Part shown: positions 8,104 through 15,954 of the stretch, piece by piece
Layout of the letters: each line of letters begins with the position of its first letter
Position numbering within the stretch: the stretch's first letter is position 1
Translations under genes and position numbers: made by a program
The notes under the pieces: generated by a model
Databases searched by the model: none
Seen by the model: only the letters and a program-made list of their open reading frames with translations
What the model was told of the DNA's origin: nothing
Source: G965198795 sp965198795
GTDB taxonomy: Bacteria > Pseudomonadota > Alphaproteobacteria > Rhodospirillales > Casp-alpha2
DNA: 64,000 nucleotides
Assembly (NCBI GenBank): GCA_965198795.1
Contig: OZ240674.1
Span: 682,001 to 746,000 of the forward strand
Direction of reading: 5' to 3'

Positions 8104-9032
8104 GCGGCGAGCCGGAAACCGGCTGGTTCGGCCGGCTGAAGTCGGGATTGTCGCGGTCGTCGGAAAAAGTCGCTGGCGGTATAACGGAGCTCTTCACCAA
8201 ACGCAGGCTTGACGACGGCGCGCTCCGGGATTTGGAAGAGATTCTGATCCAGGGCGACCTGGGCGTCTCGACGGCGGCGAAGCTCTCGGCGTCGCTGGCC
8301 TCGACGCGGTTTGACAAGGAAGTCACGGATGAGGAAGTGCGTGAGGCATTGGCTGCGGACATCGCCAGGATACTGGAACCCGTGGCCGCGCCGCTCGAAA
8401 TCGATCTGGCGCGCAAGCCCTTCGTCATCCTGGTGTGCGGCGTGAACGGGTCGGGCAAGACCACGACCATCGGCAAGTTCGCCAGGCGGTTCCAGGAACA
8501 GGGCAGGTCGGTGATGCTGGCCGCTGGCGACACCTTCCGCGCGGCGGCCATCGAACAGCTGACCATTTGGTCGGAGCGCAACAACTGCCCCATCGTCGCC
8601 GGGGAACCGGGTGCGGACGCGGCGGGTCTTGTGTTCGAAGCCGTTGAAAGGGCGAACAAGGCCGGCGCGGACGTGCTGCTGATCGACACGGCCGGGCGGC
8701 TTCATAACAAAACGGATCTGATGGACGAACTGAGGAAGATCGTCCGGGTTGTAAAAAAAATTGACAAAACGGCGCCCCACGCCACACTCCTAGTGATGGA
8801 CGCCACGACCGGTCAAAACGCCCACAATCAGGTCGAGGTCTTCCGGCAAGCCGTTGACGTGTCCGGCCTCGTCATGACCAAGCTGGACGGGACGGCCAAG
8901 GGCGGAGTGATTGTCGCCCTCGCCGAGAAATTCGGCCTGCCCGTCCACGCCGTCGGTGTCGGCGAGGGAGCCGATGACTTGCGGCCCTTTGAGGCGGACG
9001 CCTTCGCCAGGTCGCTGATGGGCCTGGATTGA
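8100..9032 (+). CDS. ftsY: signal recognition particle receptor FtsY
   Basis: The SRP receptor GTPase docks ribosome-Ffh complexes at the inner membrane. In the 310-residue protein the NG domain is complete: P-loop GVNGSGKTT (about 114-122), DTFRAAAIEQL, LLIDTAGRLHNK, MDATTGQNAH, TKLDGTAKGG and the C-terminal GVGEGADDLRPF. The acidic A domain of enteric FtsY is missing; only a short amphipathic start remains (WFGRLKSGLSRSSEK), as usual in alphaproteobacteria. It overlaps the mtaB stop by 4 bp. Its partner ffh lies 4 kb away on the other strand. Confidence 0.97.
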   Translation: MSGEPETGWFGRLKSGLSRSSEKVAGGITELFTKRRLDDGALRDLEEILIQGDLGVSTAAKLSASLASTRFDKEVTDEEVREALAADIARILEPVAAPLEIDLARKPFVILVCGVNGSGKTTTIGKFARRFQEQGRSVMLAAGDTFRAAAIEQLTIWSERNNCPIVAGEPGADAAGLVFEAVERANKAGADVLLIDTAGRLHNKTDLMDELRKIVRVVKKIDKTAPHATLLVMDATTGQNAHNQVEVFRQAVDVSGLVMTKLDGTAKGGVIVALAEKFGLPVHAVGVGEGADDLRPFEADAFARSLMGLD

Positions 9033-9501
9033 CGCTCCGCCCCCGGCCCCCCCCGGCCGCCCCGGCTCGCTTGGCCGCGCGCCGCCCTCTTCCAGTTTTC
9101 CTTTCTTCGGATCAAACGCCGATATGAAGGGAACCCCCAAAGCATTATGGCGTTGAGTAGAGCCGCTTTAGGGATTCCCAAACGGTTTGATCCGTCCTTC
9201 CCGCGCTTTCATTCGGTCATTCCCGCGCAGACGGGAATCCAGCCGGGCGGCCCGCGTTCCAACCCGCTCATACGTGGATGGCCAATGACTGGTTGACAAA
9301 GAGTGGCCTGGACCCCCGCCTTCGCGGGGCGACGGAATAAGAGCGCGGACGCAGCGCCTTGACGGGGGGCGTTGCTTCTTAAGGCTCAAGCACCGGTTCC
9401 GAAAGGTCGTGCGGCACCCGGAAAAACCGTAAAGCCCAAAAAATACGCGAACACCATCAAAAATGCGGGGTATGTATGAGCTTATCAAACGTCATAACGC
9501 G
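9033..9501. other. gene-free gap between ftsY and the M23 peptidase gene
   Basis: About 470 bp between convergent genes with no supported coding region. The short frames present run through repeat sequence. It contains a REP-like doublet at 9216-9334. A C-rich run follows the ftsY stop. Confidence 0.6.
9216..9334. repeat. REP-like doublet (dispersed palindromic repeat, copy 2)
   Basis: The left arm GTCATTCCCGCGCAGACGGG (9216-9235) is followed by AATCCAGCCGGGCGGC and GCGTTCCAACC. The right arm CCTGGACCCCCGCCTTCGCG lies at 9307-9326. The arms are imperfect reverse complements about 70 bp apart. The left arm and following GCGTTCCAACC match the copy at 45305 closely. Confidence 0.65.
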
Positions 9502-10485
9502 CTAGGGCTTTTCCGGCAACCCCGGCAAAAGTTCTGGATCGACGGGCACGCCATTCCACGTCACCCCCCAATGAAGATGCGGGCCGGTTGAGCGACCTGA
9601 GCTCCCGACCGCCCCGATAATGTCATTTTTGTTTACAAAATCGCTAATCTTGACCGACACCTTGTCCATATGAATGTAGACGGACGTCAGGCCCAATCCA
9701 TGATCCAGCAGCACGGTCTTGCCGTTGAAGAACATGCCGGTCCCGGCGCCAAAGGCGACCCTCACCACGCCATCGGCCATGGCGCGGACTTCGGAGCCAA
9801 TGGGGGCGGCGATATCAACGCCGTAATGCGGGCGTCTGGGCTTTCCGTTGAGGATTCTTTGCGAGCCGTAAACCCCGGAGACAGGGCCTTTCGCCGGCCA
9901 TGCGAAACCGCTTTCGAAAAACGGCTTTTCGTTGTGGACGGCTTCCGCGCGCCCCGCCGCCATCAATTGCTTCTCGCCTTTGATGCGCGCCAGGTCGAGG
10001 TTCAGGGGCGTCACCTTTCTGTGCGGCAGGCCGTCGATGCGCTGAATGTCGAAGGCGCGCTTTTCCAGAGGCAAGATACGAACCTCGGGCGCGCCGCCGG
10101 GCGGCGCCTGGATCAGGACGGCTTTTTCCTGGTCCCGCCCAAAACCCAGCAGGAACGTGCCGTCCGAGGCCACGGGCACGCGCTTGCCGTCCAGCGTCAG
10201 GGCCGTGCCGGGAGCCGCCTGTCCCTTCACAAGTCCCCCCTGGGCGAGTTGTCCGGTGAGGTCCAGGGCGTGGGCGGGCGGAGCGTGTAACAGAGCCAGC
10301 AAGACCGCCGCCGCCGCCGCGGGGACGGGGCTCCGGAATAACCGGTGACCGGGCGCCCGCCTCCGCAGGCATGTCAATAAGGACGCGGCGTTCGTCCAAT
10401 GCGTCATTCCCGCGGAATCCGGAACCCGGTTTCCAGGAGCGGGCCGTGGCCCTCGCCGGGGTGACGGATGAGGCCGGACTTTCAA
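9502..10485 (-). CDS. M23-family (LytM-type) peptidase, exported
   Basis: A probable periplasmic zinc peptidase or amidase activator acting on peptidoglycan. The LytM domain fills the C-terminal half: GVYGSQRILNGKPRRPHYGV with HYGVDIAAP (HxxxD zinc ligands), LLDHGLGLTSVYIHMDK and GPHLHWGVTW (HxH). All zinc ligands are present. A signal peptide (VPAAAAAVLLALLHAPPAHA) precedes the mature part. The start is uncertain. The frame opens with a TTG at 10485 overlapping the xseA stop, but the first 26 codons run through a REP-like repeat. The ATG at 10407 (MTHWTNAASLL) gives a 301-residue protein and is a good alternative. Probably co-transcribed with xseA. Confidence 0.88.
   Translation of the reverse strand: MKVRPHPSPRRGPRPAPGNRVPDSAGMTHWTNAASLLTCLRRRAPGHRLFRSPVPAAAAAVLLALLHAPPAHALDLTGQLAQGGLVKGQAAPGTALTLDGKRVPVASDGTFLLGFGRDQEKAVLIQAPPGGAPEVRILPLEKRAFDIQRIDGLPHRKVTPLNLDLARIKGEKQLMAAGRAEAVHNEKPFFESGFAWPAKGPVSGVYGSQRILNGKPRRPHYGVDIAAPIGSEVRAMADGVVRVAFGAGTGMFFNGKTVLLDHGLGLTSVYIHMDKVSVKISDFVNKNDIIGAVGSSGRSTGPHLHWGVTWNGVPVDPELLPGLPEKP
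10402..10469. repeat. REP-like doublet inside the M23 gene's 5' end (copy 3)
   Basis: GTCATTCCCGCGGAATCCGG (10403-10422) and CCTCGCCGGGGTGACGG (10451-10467) form the two arms. It lies between the xseA stop and the first ATG of the M23 peptidase gene, so either it is 5'-leader sequence or it is translated from the TTG start. Confidence 0.55.
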
Positions 10486-11900
10486 AACAGCGATTCCTGA
10501 CGGCCGTCGGATTTGATGTTTTTGGATTTTGGTTTGGGGGCGGATTTGGCCGAGCCCGTCACCGCGACGCCGACCTCGCCGTCTTTCAGTTTCACGGACA
10601 ACCCGTCGCCCGGTTTCAAACCTTTGACCGAACCGACCAGAGACCCCGCGCCGTCGATCACCAGGGCGAAGCCCCGGTCCAGGACGCGTTCATAGGAATA
10701 ACTATCGAGAAGCTGGCCCAAGTGAGCGAGGCGGTTGCGGCGGTCGCTCAGCAGACGCGCGCCCAAGGCCCGCAACTGGCGCGCTTCCGCATCCAGCCGT
10801 GCGCCGCCTTGGGCGATCAGATGGCGGGGCGGCGCGAGCCGCGAGCCGGCCGCCGTCACGTGGCCGCGCCGGCGCGTCATGACCGTCTGGAGGGCGTTGC
10901 CGAACCGTTCCGACCAGTCATCCAGGCGTTGCGCCATGTCTTGAACCCGGCGTTTGGGATCAGGCAGCGCGCGGCCCAGAATTTCCACTTCGCGGCCCAG
11001 ATCGCGAAGCCGCCGCCCGGCGGCGCCCGTCAGACGGGCTTCATTATCCGCCAGCAACGCCATCAATTCGGCCCTTACGGGAACCGCCATTTCTGCGGCT
11101 GCGGTTGGCGTGGGGGCCCGGCGATCGGACGCGTAATCGATCAGCGTGGTGTCCGTCTCGTGCCCAATGGCGCTGATCAGCGGGATGGAGCATTCGGCGG
11201 CGGCGCGGACAACGATTTCCTCGTTGAAGGCCCAAAGGTCCTCTAACGAGCCGCCGCCCCTGGCGACGATCAGAACGTCGGGGCGCGCGTCCGCCGCGCT
11301 GAAACCGCCGATGGCGGCGGCGATCTCCGCAGCGGCCCCCTCGCCTTGCACCCGGACGGGCGCCAACAGCACATATCTCGGGAAGCGGTCCTCCAGGCGG
11401 CGGAGAATATCCCGGATGACGGCGCCCGTGGGTGACGTGACGACGCCGATGGTTTCCGGCAAAAACGGGATGCCGCGCTTGCGCCCTTCGTCGAACAAGC
11501 CTTCCGCAGCCAGTTTTTTGCGCCGGTCCTCAAGCAGCTTCAACAACGCTCCCTGGCCCGCCAGCTCCATCCGGTCGATGACGATTTGATATTTCGAGCG
11601 GCCGGGGTAGGTGGTCAGCCGGCCCGTGGCGATGACTTCCATGCCGTCTTCCGGCGCCAGTCCCAGGCGCCCCGCCCCGCCCCGCCAGCAGACGCCATCG
11701 AGCACCGCGCCGGAATCCTTCAACGCCATGTAAAGATGGCCGGACGACGCGCGCTTGAAGCCTGATATCTCGCCCCGGACCCGCACCCGCGAGAAGCGCT
11801 CCTCTACGGACGTTTTGAGCGCCTGTGAAAGTTCGGAAATGGAAAAAGTCGGCGTATTATCGCCAACTTCTAATGTCTTATCTGTATCTTCCGGCGTCAT
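10482..11900 (-). CDS. xseA: exodeoxyribonuclease VII large subunit
   Basis: XseA with XseB degrades single-stranded DNA in both directions. The 472-residue protein has an N-terminal OB-fold (FSISELSQALKTSVEERFSR, VRVRGEISGFKRASSGHLY, about residues 18-65). The catalytic region contains GVVTSPTGAVIRDILRR, RGGGSLEDLWAFNEE and SAIGHETDTTLIDYASDRRA PTPTAAAE. A coiled-coil C-terminus follows (LRDLGREVEILGRALPDPKR onward). The length suits alphaproteobacteria. It is divergent from purD with a 73-bp gap; xseB is not in the window. Confidence 0.95.
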   Translation of the reverse strand: MTPEDTDKTLEVGDNTPTFSISELSQALKTSVEERFSRVRVRGEISGFKRASSGHLYMALKDSGAVLDGVCWRGGAGRLGLAPEDGMEVIATGRLTTYPGRSKYQIVIDRMELAGQGALLKLLEDRRKKLAAEGLFDEGRKRGIPFLPETIGVVTSPTGAVIRDILRRLEDRFPRYVLLAPVRVQGEGAAAEIAAAIGGFSAADARPDVLIVARGGGSLEDLWAFNEEIVVRAAAECSIPLISAIGHETDTTLIDYASDRRAPTPTAAAEMAVPVRAELMALLADNEARLTGAAGRRLRDLGREVEILGRALPDPKRRVQDMAQRLDDWSERFGNALQTVMTRRRGHVTAAGSRLAPPRHLIAQGGARLDAEARQLRALGARLLSDRRNRLAHLGQLLDSYSYERVLDRGFALVIDGAGSLVGSVKGLKPGDGLSVKLKDGEVGVAVTGSAKSAPKPKSKNIKSDGRQESLF

Positions 11901-11973
11901 GCTGGCATTATGAAGGGGCGGATCGAGCCGGACAACGCCTGAGACGGAGATCGGTTAACCAAGGGACGTTGGA

Positions 11974-13251
11974 ATGAAGATATTGTTGGTTGGCGGCGGC
12001 GGTCGCGAACACGCGCTGGCCATGGCGATTTCGGCGTCGCCGCTCTGTGAAAAACTCTATTGCGCGCCGGGAAACGCGGGCATCGCCGCCGAGGCGGAAT
12101 GCGTCGATATCGCGGCGGAGGATATTGAAGGGTTGTGCGGTTTCGCCAAAAGCAATGGCGTCGATTTCGCCGTCATCGGCCCGGAGGCGCCGCTGGTCGC
12201 CGGCGTCGCCGACCAGTTGACCAGAATCGGCGTGAAGGTCTTTGGCCCCAGCGCGGCGGCGGCGCGGCTGGAGGGCTCCAAGGGCTTCGCTAAGGACCTC
12301 TGCGCCAAATACAATATTCCGACCGCCGGCTATGGCCGCTTTGACGAGCCGGACGGCGCCTATGAGTTCATCCGAACCCATGGCGCGCCCATTGTCGTGA
12401 AGGCGGACGGCCTGGCCGCCGGCAAGGGCGTCATCGTCGCGCACAACACGAATGAGGCTTATGCCGCCGTTGACCACATTATGGTCGAGGACTCCCTTGC
12501 CGGCGCCGGCGCGGAGGTGGTCATTGAGGAGTTCCTGGAAGGCGAGGAGGTCAGCTTCTTCGCCCTTGCCGACGGCGCGCGCGCGCTCCCCCTCATCGGC
12601 GCGCAGGATCACAAGCGCGCCTTTGACGGCGACGAAGGCCCCAACACGGGCGGCATGGGGGCCTATTCCCCGGCGCCTGTTCTGGATGACGCCATGGCCG
12701 CGCAGGTCATGGACGAGATCATCACGCCGACGGTCAACGCCATGACCAGAGAGGGCGCGCCGTTCAAGGGCGTGCTGTTCGCCGGCCTGATGATAACGGC
12801 CGGCGGCCCGCGATTGATCGAATACAACGTGCGTTTCGGGGACCCGGAATGTCAGGTGCTGATGGCCCGCCTGACATCCGACCTTTTGCCGGCCCTGGTG
12901 GCCTGCGCGGACGGCGACGTATCCGGCGTCGAACTGAACTGGTCGAACGAGTCGGCGCTGTTGGTGGTGATGGCGTCCGATGGTTACCCCGGCGGCTACC
13001 GGAAAGGCGATAATGTAAATAAAGTTGATGAAGTGAACGCGCTGGACAACGTGATGGTCTATCACGCCGGGACAGCCCGGAACGACGGTCGGCTGGTGAA
13101 TTCGGGAGGCCGTGTGCTTGGCGTGACAGGCTGCGGGGCGACGTTGGCCGAGGCGCGAAAACGCGCCTATGCGGCCTGCGAGACCATCGACTGGGATGGC
13201 GGTTTTTACCGCAAGGATATCGGCTGGAGGGCCTTGAAAAGCAGGCCATAA
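11974..13251 (+). CDS. purD: phosphoribosylamine-glycine ligase
   Basis: GAR synthetase performs the second step of purine synthesis, joining glycine and phosphoribosylamine with ATP. The 425-residue protein has MKILLVGGGGREHALAMAIS, the ATP-grasp region (GSKGFAKDLCAKYNIPTAGY, VVKADGLAAGKGVIVA, QDHKRAFDGDEGPNTGGMGA) and RLIEYNVRFGDPECQ. All are conserved binding segments. The start at 11974 matches the family. Divergent from xseA, an arrangement common in alphaproteobacteria. A long minus-strand open frame over the same DNA is an antisense artefact. Confidence 0.97.
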   Translation: MKILLVGGGGREHALAMAISASPLCEKLYCAPGNAGIAAEAECVDIAAEDIEGLCGFAKSNGVDFAVIGPEAPLVAGVADQLTRIGVKVFGPSAAAARLEGSKGFAKDLCAKYNIPTAGYGRFDEPDGAYEFIRTHGAPIVVKADGLAAGKGVIVAHNTNEAYAAVDHIMVEDSLAGAGAEVVIEEFLEGEEVSFFALADGARALPLIGAQDHKRAFDGDEGPNTGGMGAYSPAPVLDDAMAAQVMDEIITPTVNAMTREGAPFKGVLFAGLMITAGGPRLIEYNVRFGDPECQVLMARLTSDLLPALVACADGDVSGVELNWSNESALLVVMASDGYPGGYRKGDNVNKVDEVNALDNVMVYHAGTARNDGRLVNSGGRVLGVTGCGATLAEARKRAYAACETIDWDGGFYRKDIGWRALKSRP

Positions 13252-13559
13252 GCCCGATACGCCGGTGTGGCGCGGCGGTCTGGCGTTGTTCACGGGCGGC
13301 GGACCACAGCGGTCGTCGGCCGTTCGGCGCCGGATGCCGCGCCGGCCGCCGAAAGCGCGGGACCGATTGCGGCTATTACCTTGCCGGAGCCCATCGGTTC
13401 ATGAGGGTTTTCATTACGGGGCGGCGCCTTTCCCCCCGCCGGGAGGGTCCGTGTGGACGGCTTACATTAAGCATGAGCGGGAATGACGATCATGAGAACA
13501 GGCGCTGAAACGGCGGCGCCCGGACCGGGCTCTTCATTCCATCAAGGACAAAGGGCGAT
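13252..13559. other. gap between purD and ccmI
   Basis: About 300 bp between convergent genes. The single short open frame (13265-13486) has no recognisable features and is arginine/proline-rich as expected for translated GC-rich spacer. A half REP-like arm (GCGGGAATGAC, near 13477) and a GC-rich palindrome near 13516-13532 (GCGCCCGGACCGGGC) are present. Confidence 0.5.
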
Positions 13560-14813
13560 TTATTTCGGCAAGCCCTTCAAGCGCTCTTCAACCCTGGCGG
13601 CCTTTTCCGTCTCGCCCAGAACGCGATAGGCCCGCAACAGGCGCTTCCACCCATCGGCGTCGTTTGGTTCGTCCCGAAGCCGGGACGCCAGCCGGTCCAC
13701 CATGGACCTGATAAACGCCTCGCGGTCTTCCGCCGACAGCTCTTTAGCGGCTTCCACGTCCGCTTGCGTCGGCCCGGGCGAGGCGGCGGAGGCGGTTTCC
13801 GTTCGCGTCCCGCCCCGGGGCTCGCCGGCCGCCGGGCTTTGTCTTGACGCCGCGCGGGCGGCGGCCAAGCGGTTCGCCAGGTTCCGGGCGCTTCCGGTTG
13901 GTTCCAACTCCGCCGGATCGACATTCAGTTCCCGGGCCGCTCTGGAAATTTGATCCCGAACAACCGGCAGCCAAGGCGCGTCATTCGGCGAGATCGCGAT
14001 CAAGTCCACCCAATCCCGCAGCGCGGTTTGGAGGTCGCCGTTCTGGGCTTTCGCGAGCGCCAGATAATAACGGGATTTCGGTTCAAACGGCGCCTGGCCG
14101 GAAACGGCCGCCAGAATCGTTCTGGCTTCTTCCGTCACGGTCATCCCGGAGGTCAAAATCAGTATTTCGGCGTAAGCCACTTCCACGTCCAGACGGCCGT
14201 TCGCGGAGTCGCGCGCCTTGGCGTGCGCTTGCCTGGCTTCCTCGAAACGCTCCAGCGACATATAGCTCCTCCCCAGCAATAGCCACCCCTCGACGTCGGT
14301 TGGGTTGTCTTTCAGGCGCCGGGCCAACCGCTGAACCAACGAAGCCATGCCCGCTTGCGGCGCACCCGCCGATTGACCGCCGCGGTCTTGGTGAGGCGCG
14401 CCTTGGACCTCGGCCTGCCGCGCCTGAATATCGCGCGACGCGTGGGGTAAATCGGGCCGGTCCGGGCTGCCCAAGTGGAAATAAAGCGCGAAGGCGGCGG
14501 CGGGGACGGCGGCGGCGATGACAGCGGGCAGGATTTTCGAAGGCGCCTTGGCGGAGCCGTCGTCCCGGATGCCGGATTGATCAGCGGCGTGCAGGATGCG
14601 CCGCTCGATTTCCAGTCGGGCGGCGCCAGCTTCCTCGTCGCTCAACAAACCCCGGCCGTGGTCGATGTCCACCTCGCGCAATTGGTCGCGAAAGATGGTC
14701 ATGTCGAAGGCGGCGCGGTCTTCCAGAGCGGGCGGTCTGCCGGAAATGGTCAGCGATATCCAACCCACCGTCAGAACGCTCAGCGTCCCGGCCATCAGCA
14801 GGAAGGTAATCAT
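13560..14813 (-). CDS. ccmI: cytochrome c biogenesis protein CcmI (TPR)
   Basis: CcmI is a membrane chaperone that holds apocytochrome c for heme ligation by CcmF-CcmH. The 417-residue protein begins with a membrane helix (MITFLLMAGTLSVLTVGWIS) and the typical FRDQLREVDIDHGRGLLSDEEAGAARLEIERRIL segment. A second helix follows at about 95-115 (ILPAVIAAAVPAAAFALYF). Periplasmic TPR-like repeats follow, with LARRLKDNPTDVEGWLLLGR and SRYYLALAKAQNGD. The C-terminus has another TPR-like unit (LRDEPNDADGWKRLLRAYR). It overlaps ccmH by 4 bp and ends the ccmDEFGHI run. Confidence 0.93.
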   Translation of the reverse strand: MITFLLMAGTLSVLTVGWISLTISGRPPALEDRAAFDMTIFRDQLREVDIDHGRGLLSDEEAGAARLEIERRILHAADQSGIRDDGSAKAPSKILPAVIAAAVPAAAFALYFHLGSPDRPDLPHASRDIQARQAEVQGAPHQDRGGQSAGAPQAGMASLVQRLARRLKDNPTDVEGWLLLGRSYMSLERFEEARQAHAKARDSANGRLDVEVAYAEILILTSGMTVTEEARTILAAVSGQAPFEPKSRYYLALAKAQNGDLQTALRDWVDLIAISPNDAPWLPVVRDQISRAARELNVDPAELEPTGSARNLANRLAAARAASRQSPAAGEPRGGTRTETASAASPGPTQADVEAAKELSAEDREAFIRSMVDRLASRLRDEPNDADGWKRLLRAYRVLGETEKAARVEERLKGLPK

Positions 14814-15307
14814 GAGGCTTCTCCGTCACCGTCTTTCAACAGGAAGTCCAGCCGTTTGCGTTCGGCGCCGCTCAGCGGTCTCGCGGCCGCCGCCGCGCGC
14901 GCGGCGCCCGCGCGAGCCTGACCCCGGCGATAGAAATAGATGACGGACGACAAACCCAGGACGGCGAAGACGGCCGGCCCGGCCCAGAGTATGATCGTCG
15001 CTCCCTTCACCGGCGGGCGAAGCAGCACAAAATCGCCGTACCTATCGACAACGAAATCAATGATCTCCCGGTCAGACCGGTCATCCAGCAACAACTCGCG
15101 CACGAGGACGCGGAGGTCCTTGGCCAGATCTGCATCCGAATCATCAATCGACTGGTTCTGACAGACAAGACAACGCAGTTCCTTGGAAATCTCTCTCGCG
15201 CGCTTTTCCAGCAAAGGGTCGGCCAGCGCCTCGCCGGGTTGCACGGCGTGGACGGGAGAAGACACGAGCGCGAGAAGACTGAACAAGAGGGCGGGAACGC
15301 GCATCAC
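14810..15307 (-). CDS. ccmH: cytochrome c biogenesis thiol oxidoreductase CcmH (CcmL)
   Basis: CcmH keeps the CxxCH cysteines of apocytochrome c reduced or heme-competent. The 165-residue protein has a signal peptide (VPALLFSLLALVSSPVHA), the active-site LRCLVCQNQSIDDSDADLA (CxxC, about residues 46-49), DLRVLVRELLLDDRSDREI, VDRYGDFVLLRPP, a membrane helix (ATIILWAGPAVFAVLGLSSV) and a basic, alanine-rich cytoplasmic tail. This is the short CcmL-type protein; the TPR part is the separate ccmI gene. It overlaps ccmI and ccmG by 4 bp each. Confidence 0.95.
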   Translation of the reverse strand: MMRVPALLFSLLALVSSPVHAVQPGEALADPLLEKRAREISKELRCLVCQNQSIDDSDADLAKDLRVLVRELLLDDRSDREIIDFVVDRYGDFVLLRPPVKGATIILWAGPAVFAVLGLSSVIYFYRRGQARAGAARAAAAARPLSGAERKRLDFLLKDGDGEAS

Positions 15308-15885
15308 CCCTCCGCCAGCAATTGCCGGATGATTGGCAGAATTTCGGTTTCCAGATCATCATTGACGATCGGCCCAACCTTTTTGTAGCGAATGCGGCCG
15401 GCCTTATCGACGATGAAGGTCTCCGGCACGCCATAGACGCCCCACTCGATGCCCGCGCGGCCCGAGCGGTCGGCGCCGATGGCCGTATAGCCGTCGCCCA
15501 GTTCCGCAAGCCAGCCAATGGCGGCCTCGGCTTCGTCCTTGTAGTTGAGGCCGTAAACCGGGGTCAGGTTCATCTCGGCGAGCCGGTTAATGTTGGGATG
15601 TTCCGCCCGGCACGGCGCGCACCAGCTGGCGAATATATTCACGACGCTGACGCCGCCTTTTAGATCCGAGGTCGCGAACCCCTTTTGTTTCGCGAGATAG
15701 CCCTCGATGGGCGGCAGGTCGAAGCTCGGGGCGGGCTGGTCGATCAGGGCCGATGGAATGACATGGGGGTCTTTGGTTAGGCCCACGGCGAAGAATCCGG
15801 CCAAACCGCACAGGATCACCAGCGGGATCGCGAAGACCAGCCGGTTCCGCCCGGACGCCGCGTCCATTTCGTCAGTTTCGCGCAT
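15304..15885 (-). CDS. ccmG: cytochrome c biogenesis thiol:disulfide protein CcmG (DsbE)
   Basis: A membrane-anchored periplasmic thioredoxin that reduces CcmH or apocytochrome c. The 193-residue protein has an N-terminal anchor (LVFAIPLVILCGLAGFFAVG), PAPSFDLPPIEGYLAKQKG, the active site FASWCAPCRAEHPN (WCxxC) and the cis-proline region GVYGVPETFIVDKAGRIRYK. The start may instead be the second methionine (MDAASGRNRL, six codons in). It overlaps ccmH by 4 bp and lies 69 bp after ccmF. Confidence 0.95.
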   Translation of the reverse strand: MRETDEMDAASGRNRLVFAIPLVILCGLAGFFAVGLTKDPHVIPSALIDQPAPSFDLPPIEGYLAKQKGFATSDLKGGVSVVNIFASWCAPCRAEHPNINRLAEMNLTPVYGLNYKDEAEAAIGWLAELGDGYTAIGADRSGRAGIEWGVYGVPETFIVDKAGRIRYKKVGPIVNDDLETEILPIIRQLLAEG

Positions 15886-15954
15886 TTCGCGGGTTCCGAA
15901 CCATGGGTGAAATCGTCTCCTCCAAATCCTGAACGGTTGATGTCCCGCCGTGTC

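Noticed and set aside
11908..13293. 461-codon open frame on the minus strand
   Set aside because: Lies antisense over purD, whose protein is unmistakable; the antisense product is histidine/arginine-rich with no domain.
13265..13486. 73-codon frame between purD and ccmI
   Set aside because: Arginine/proline-rich spacer translation without motif or convincing ribosome site.
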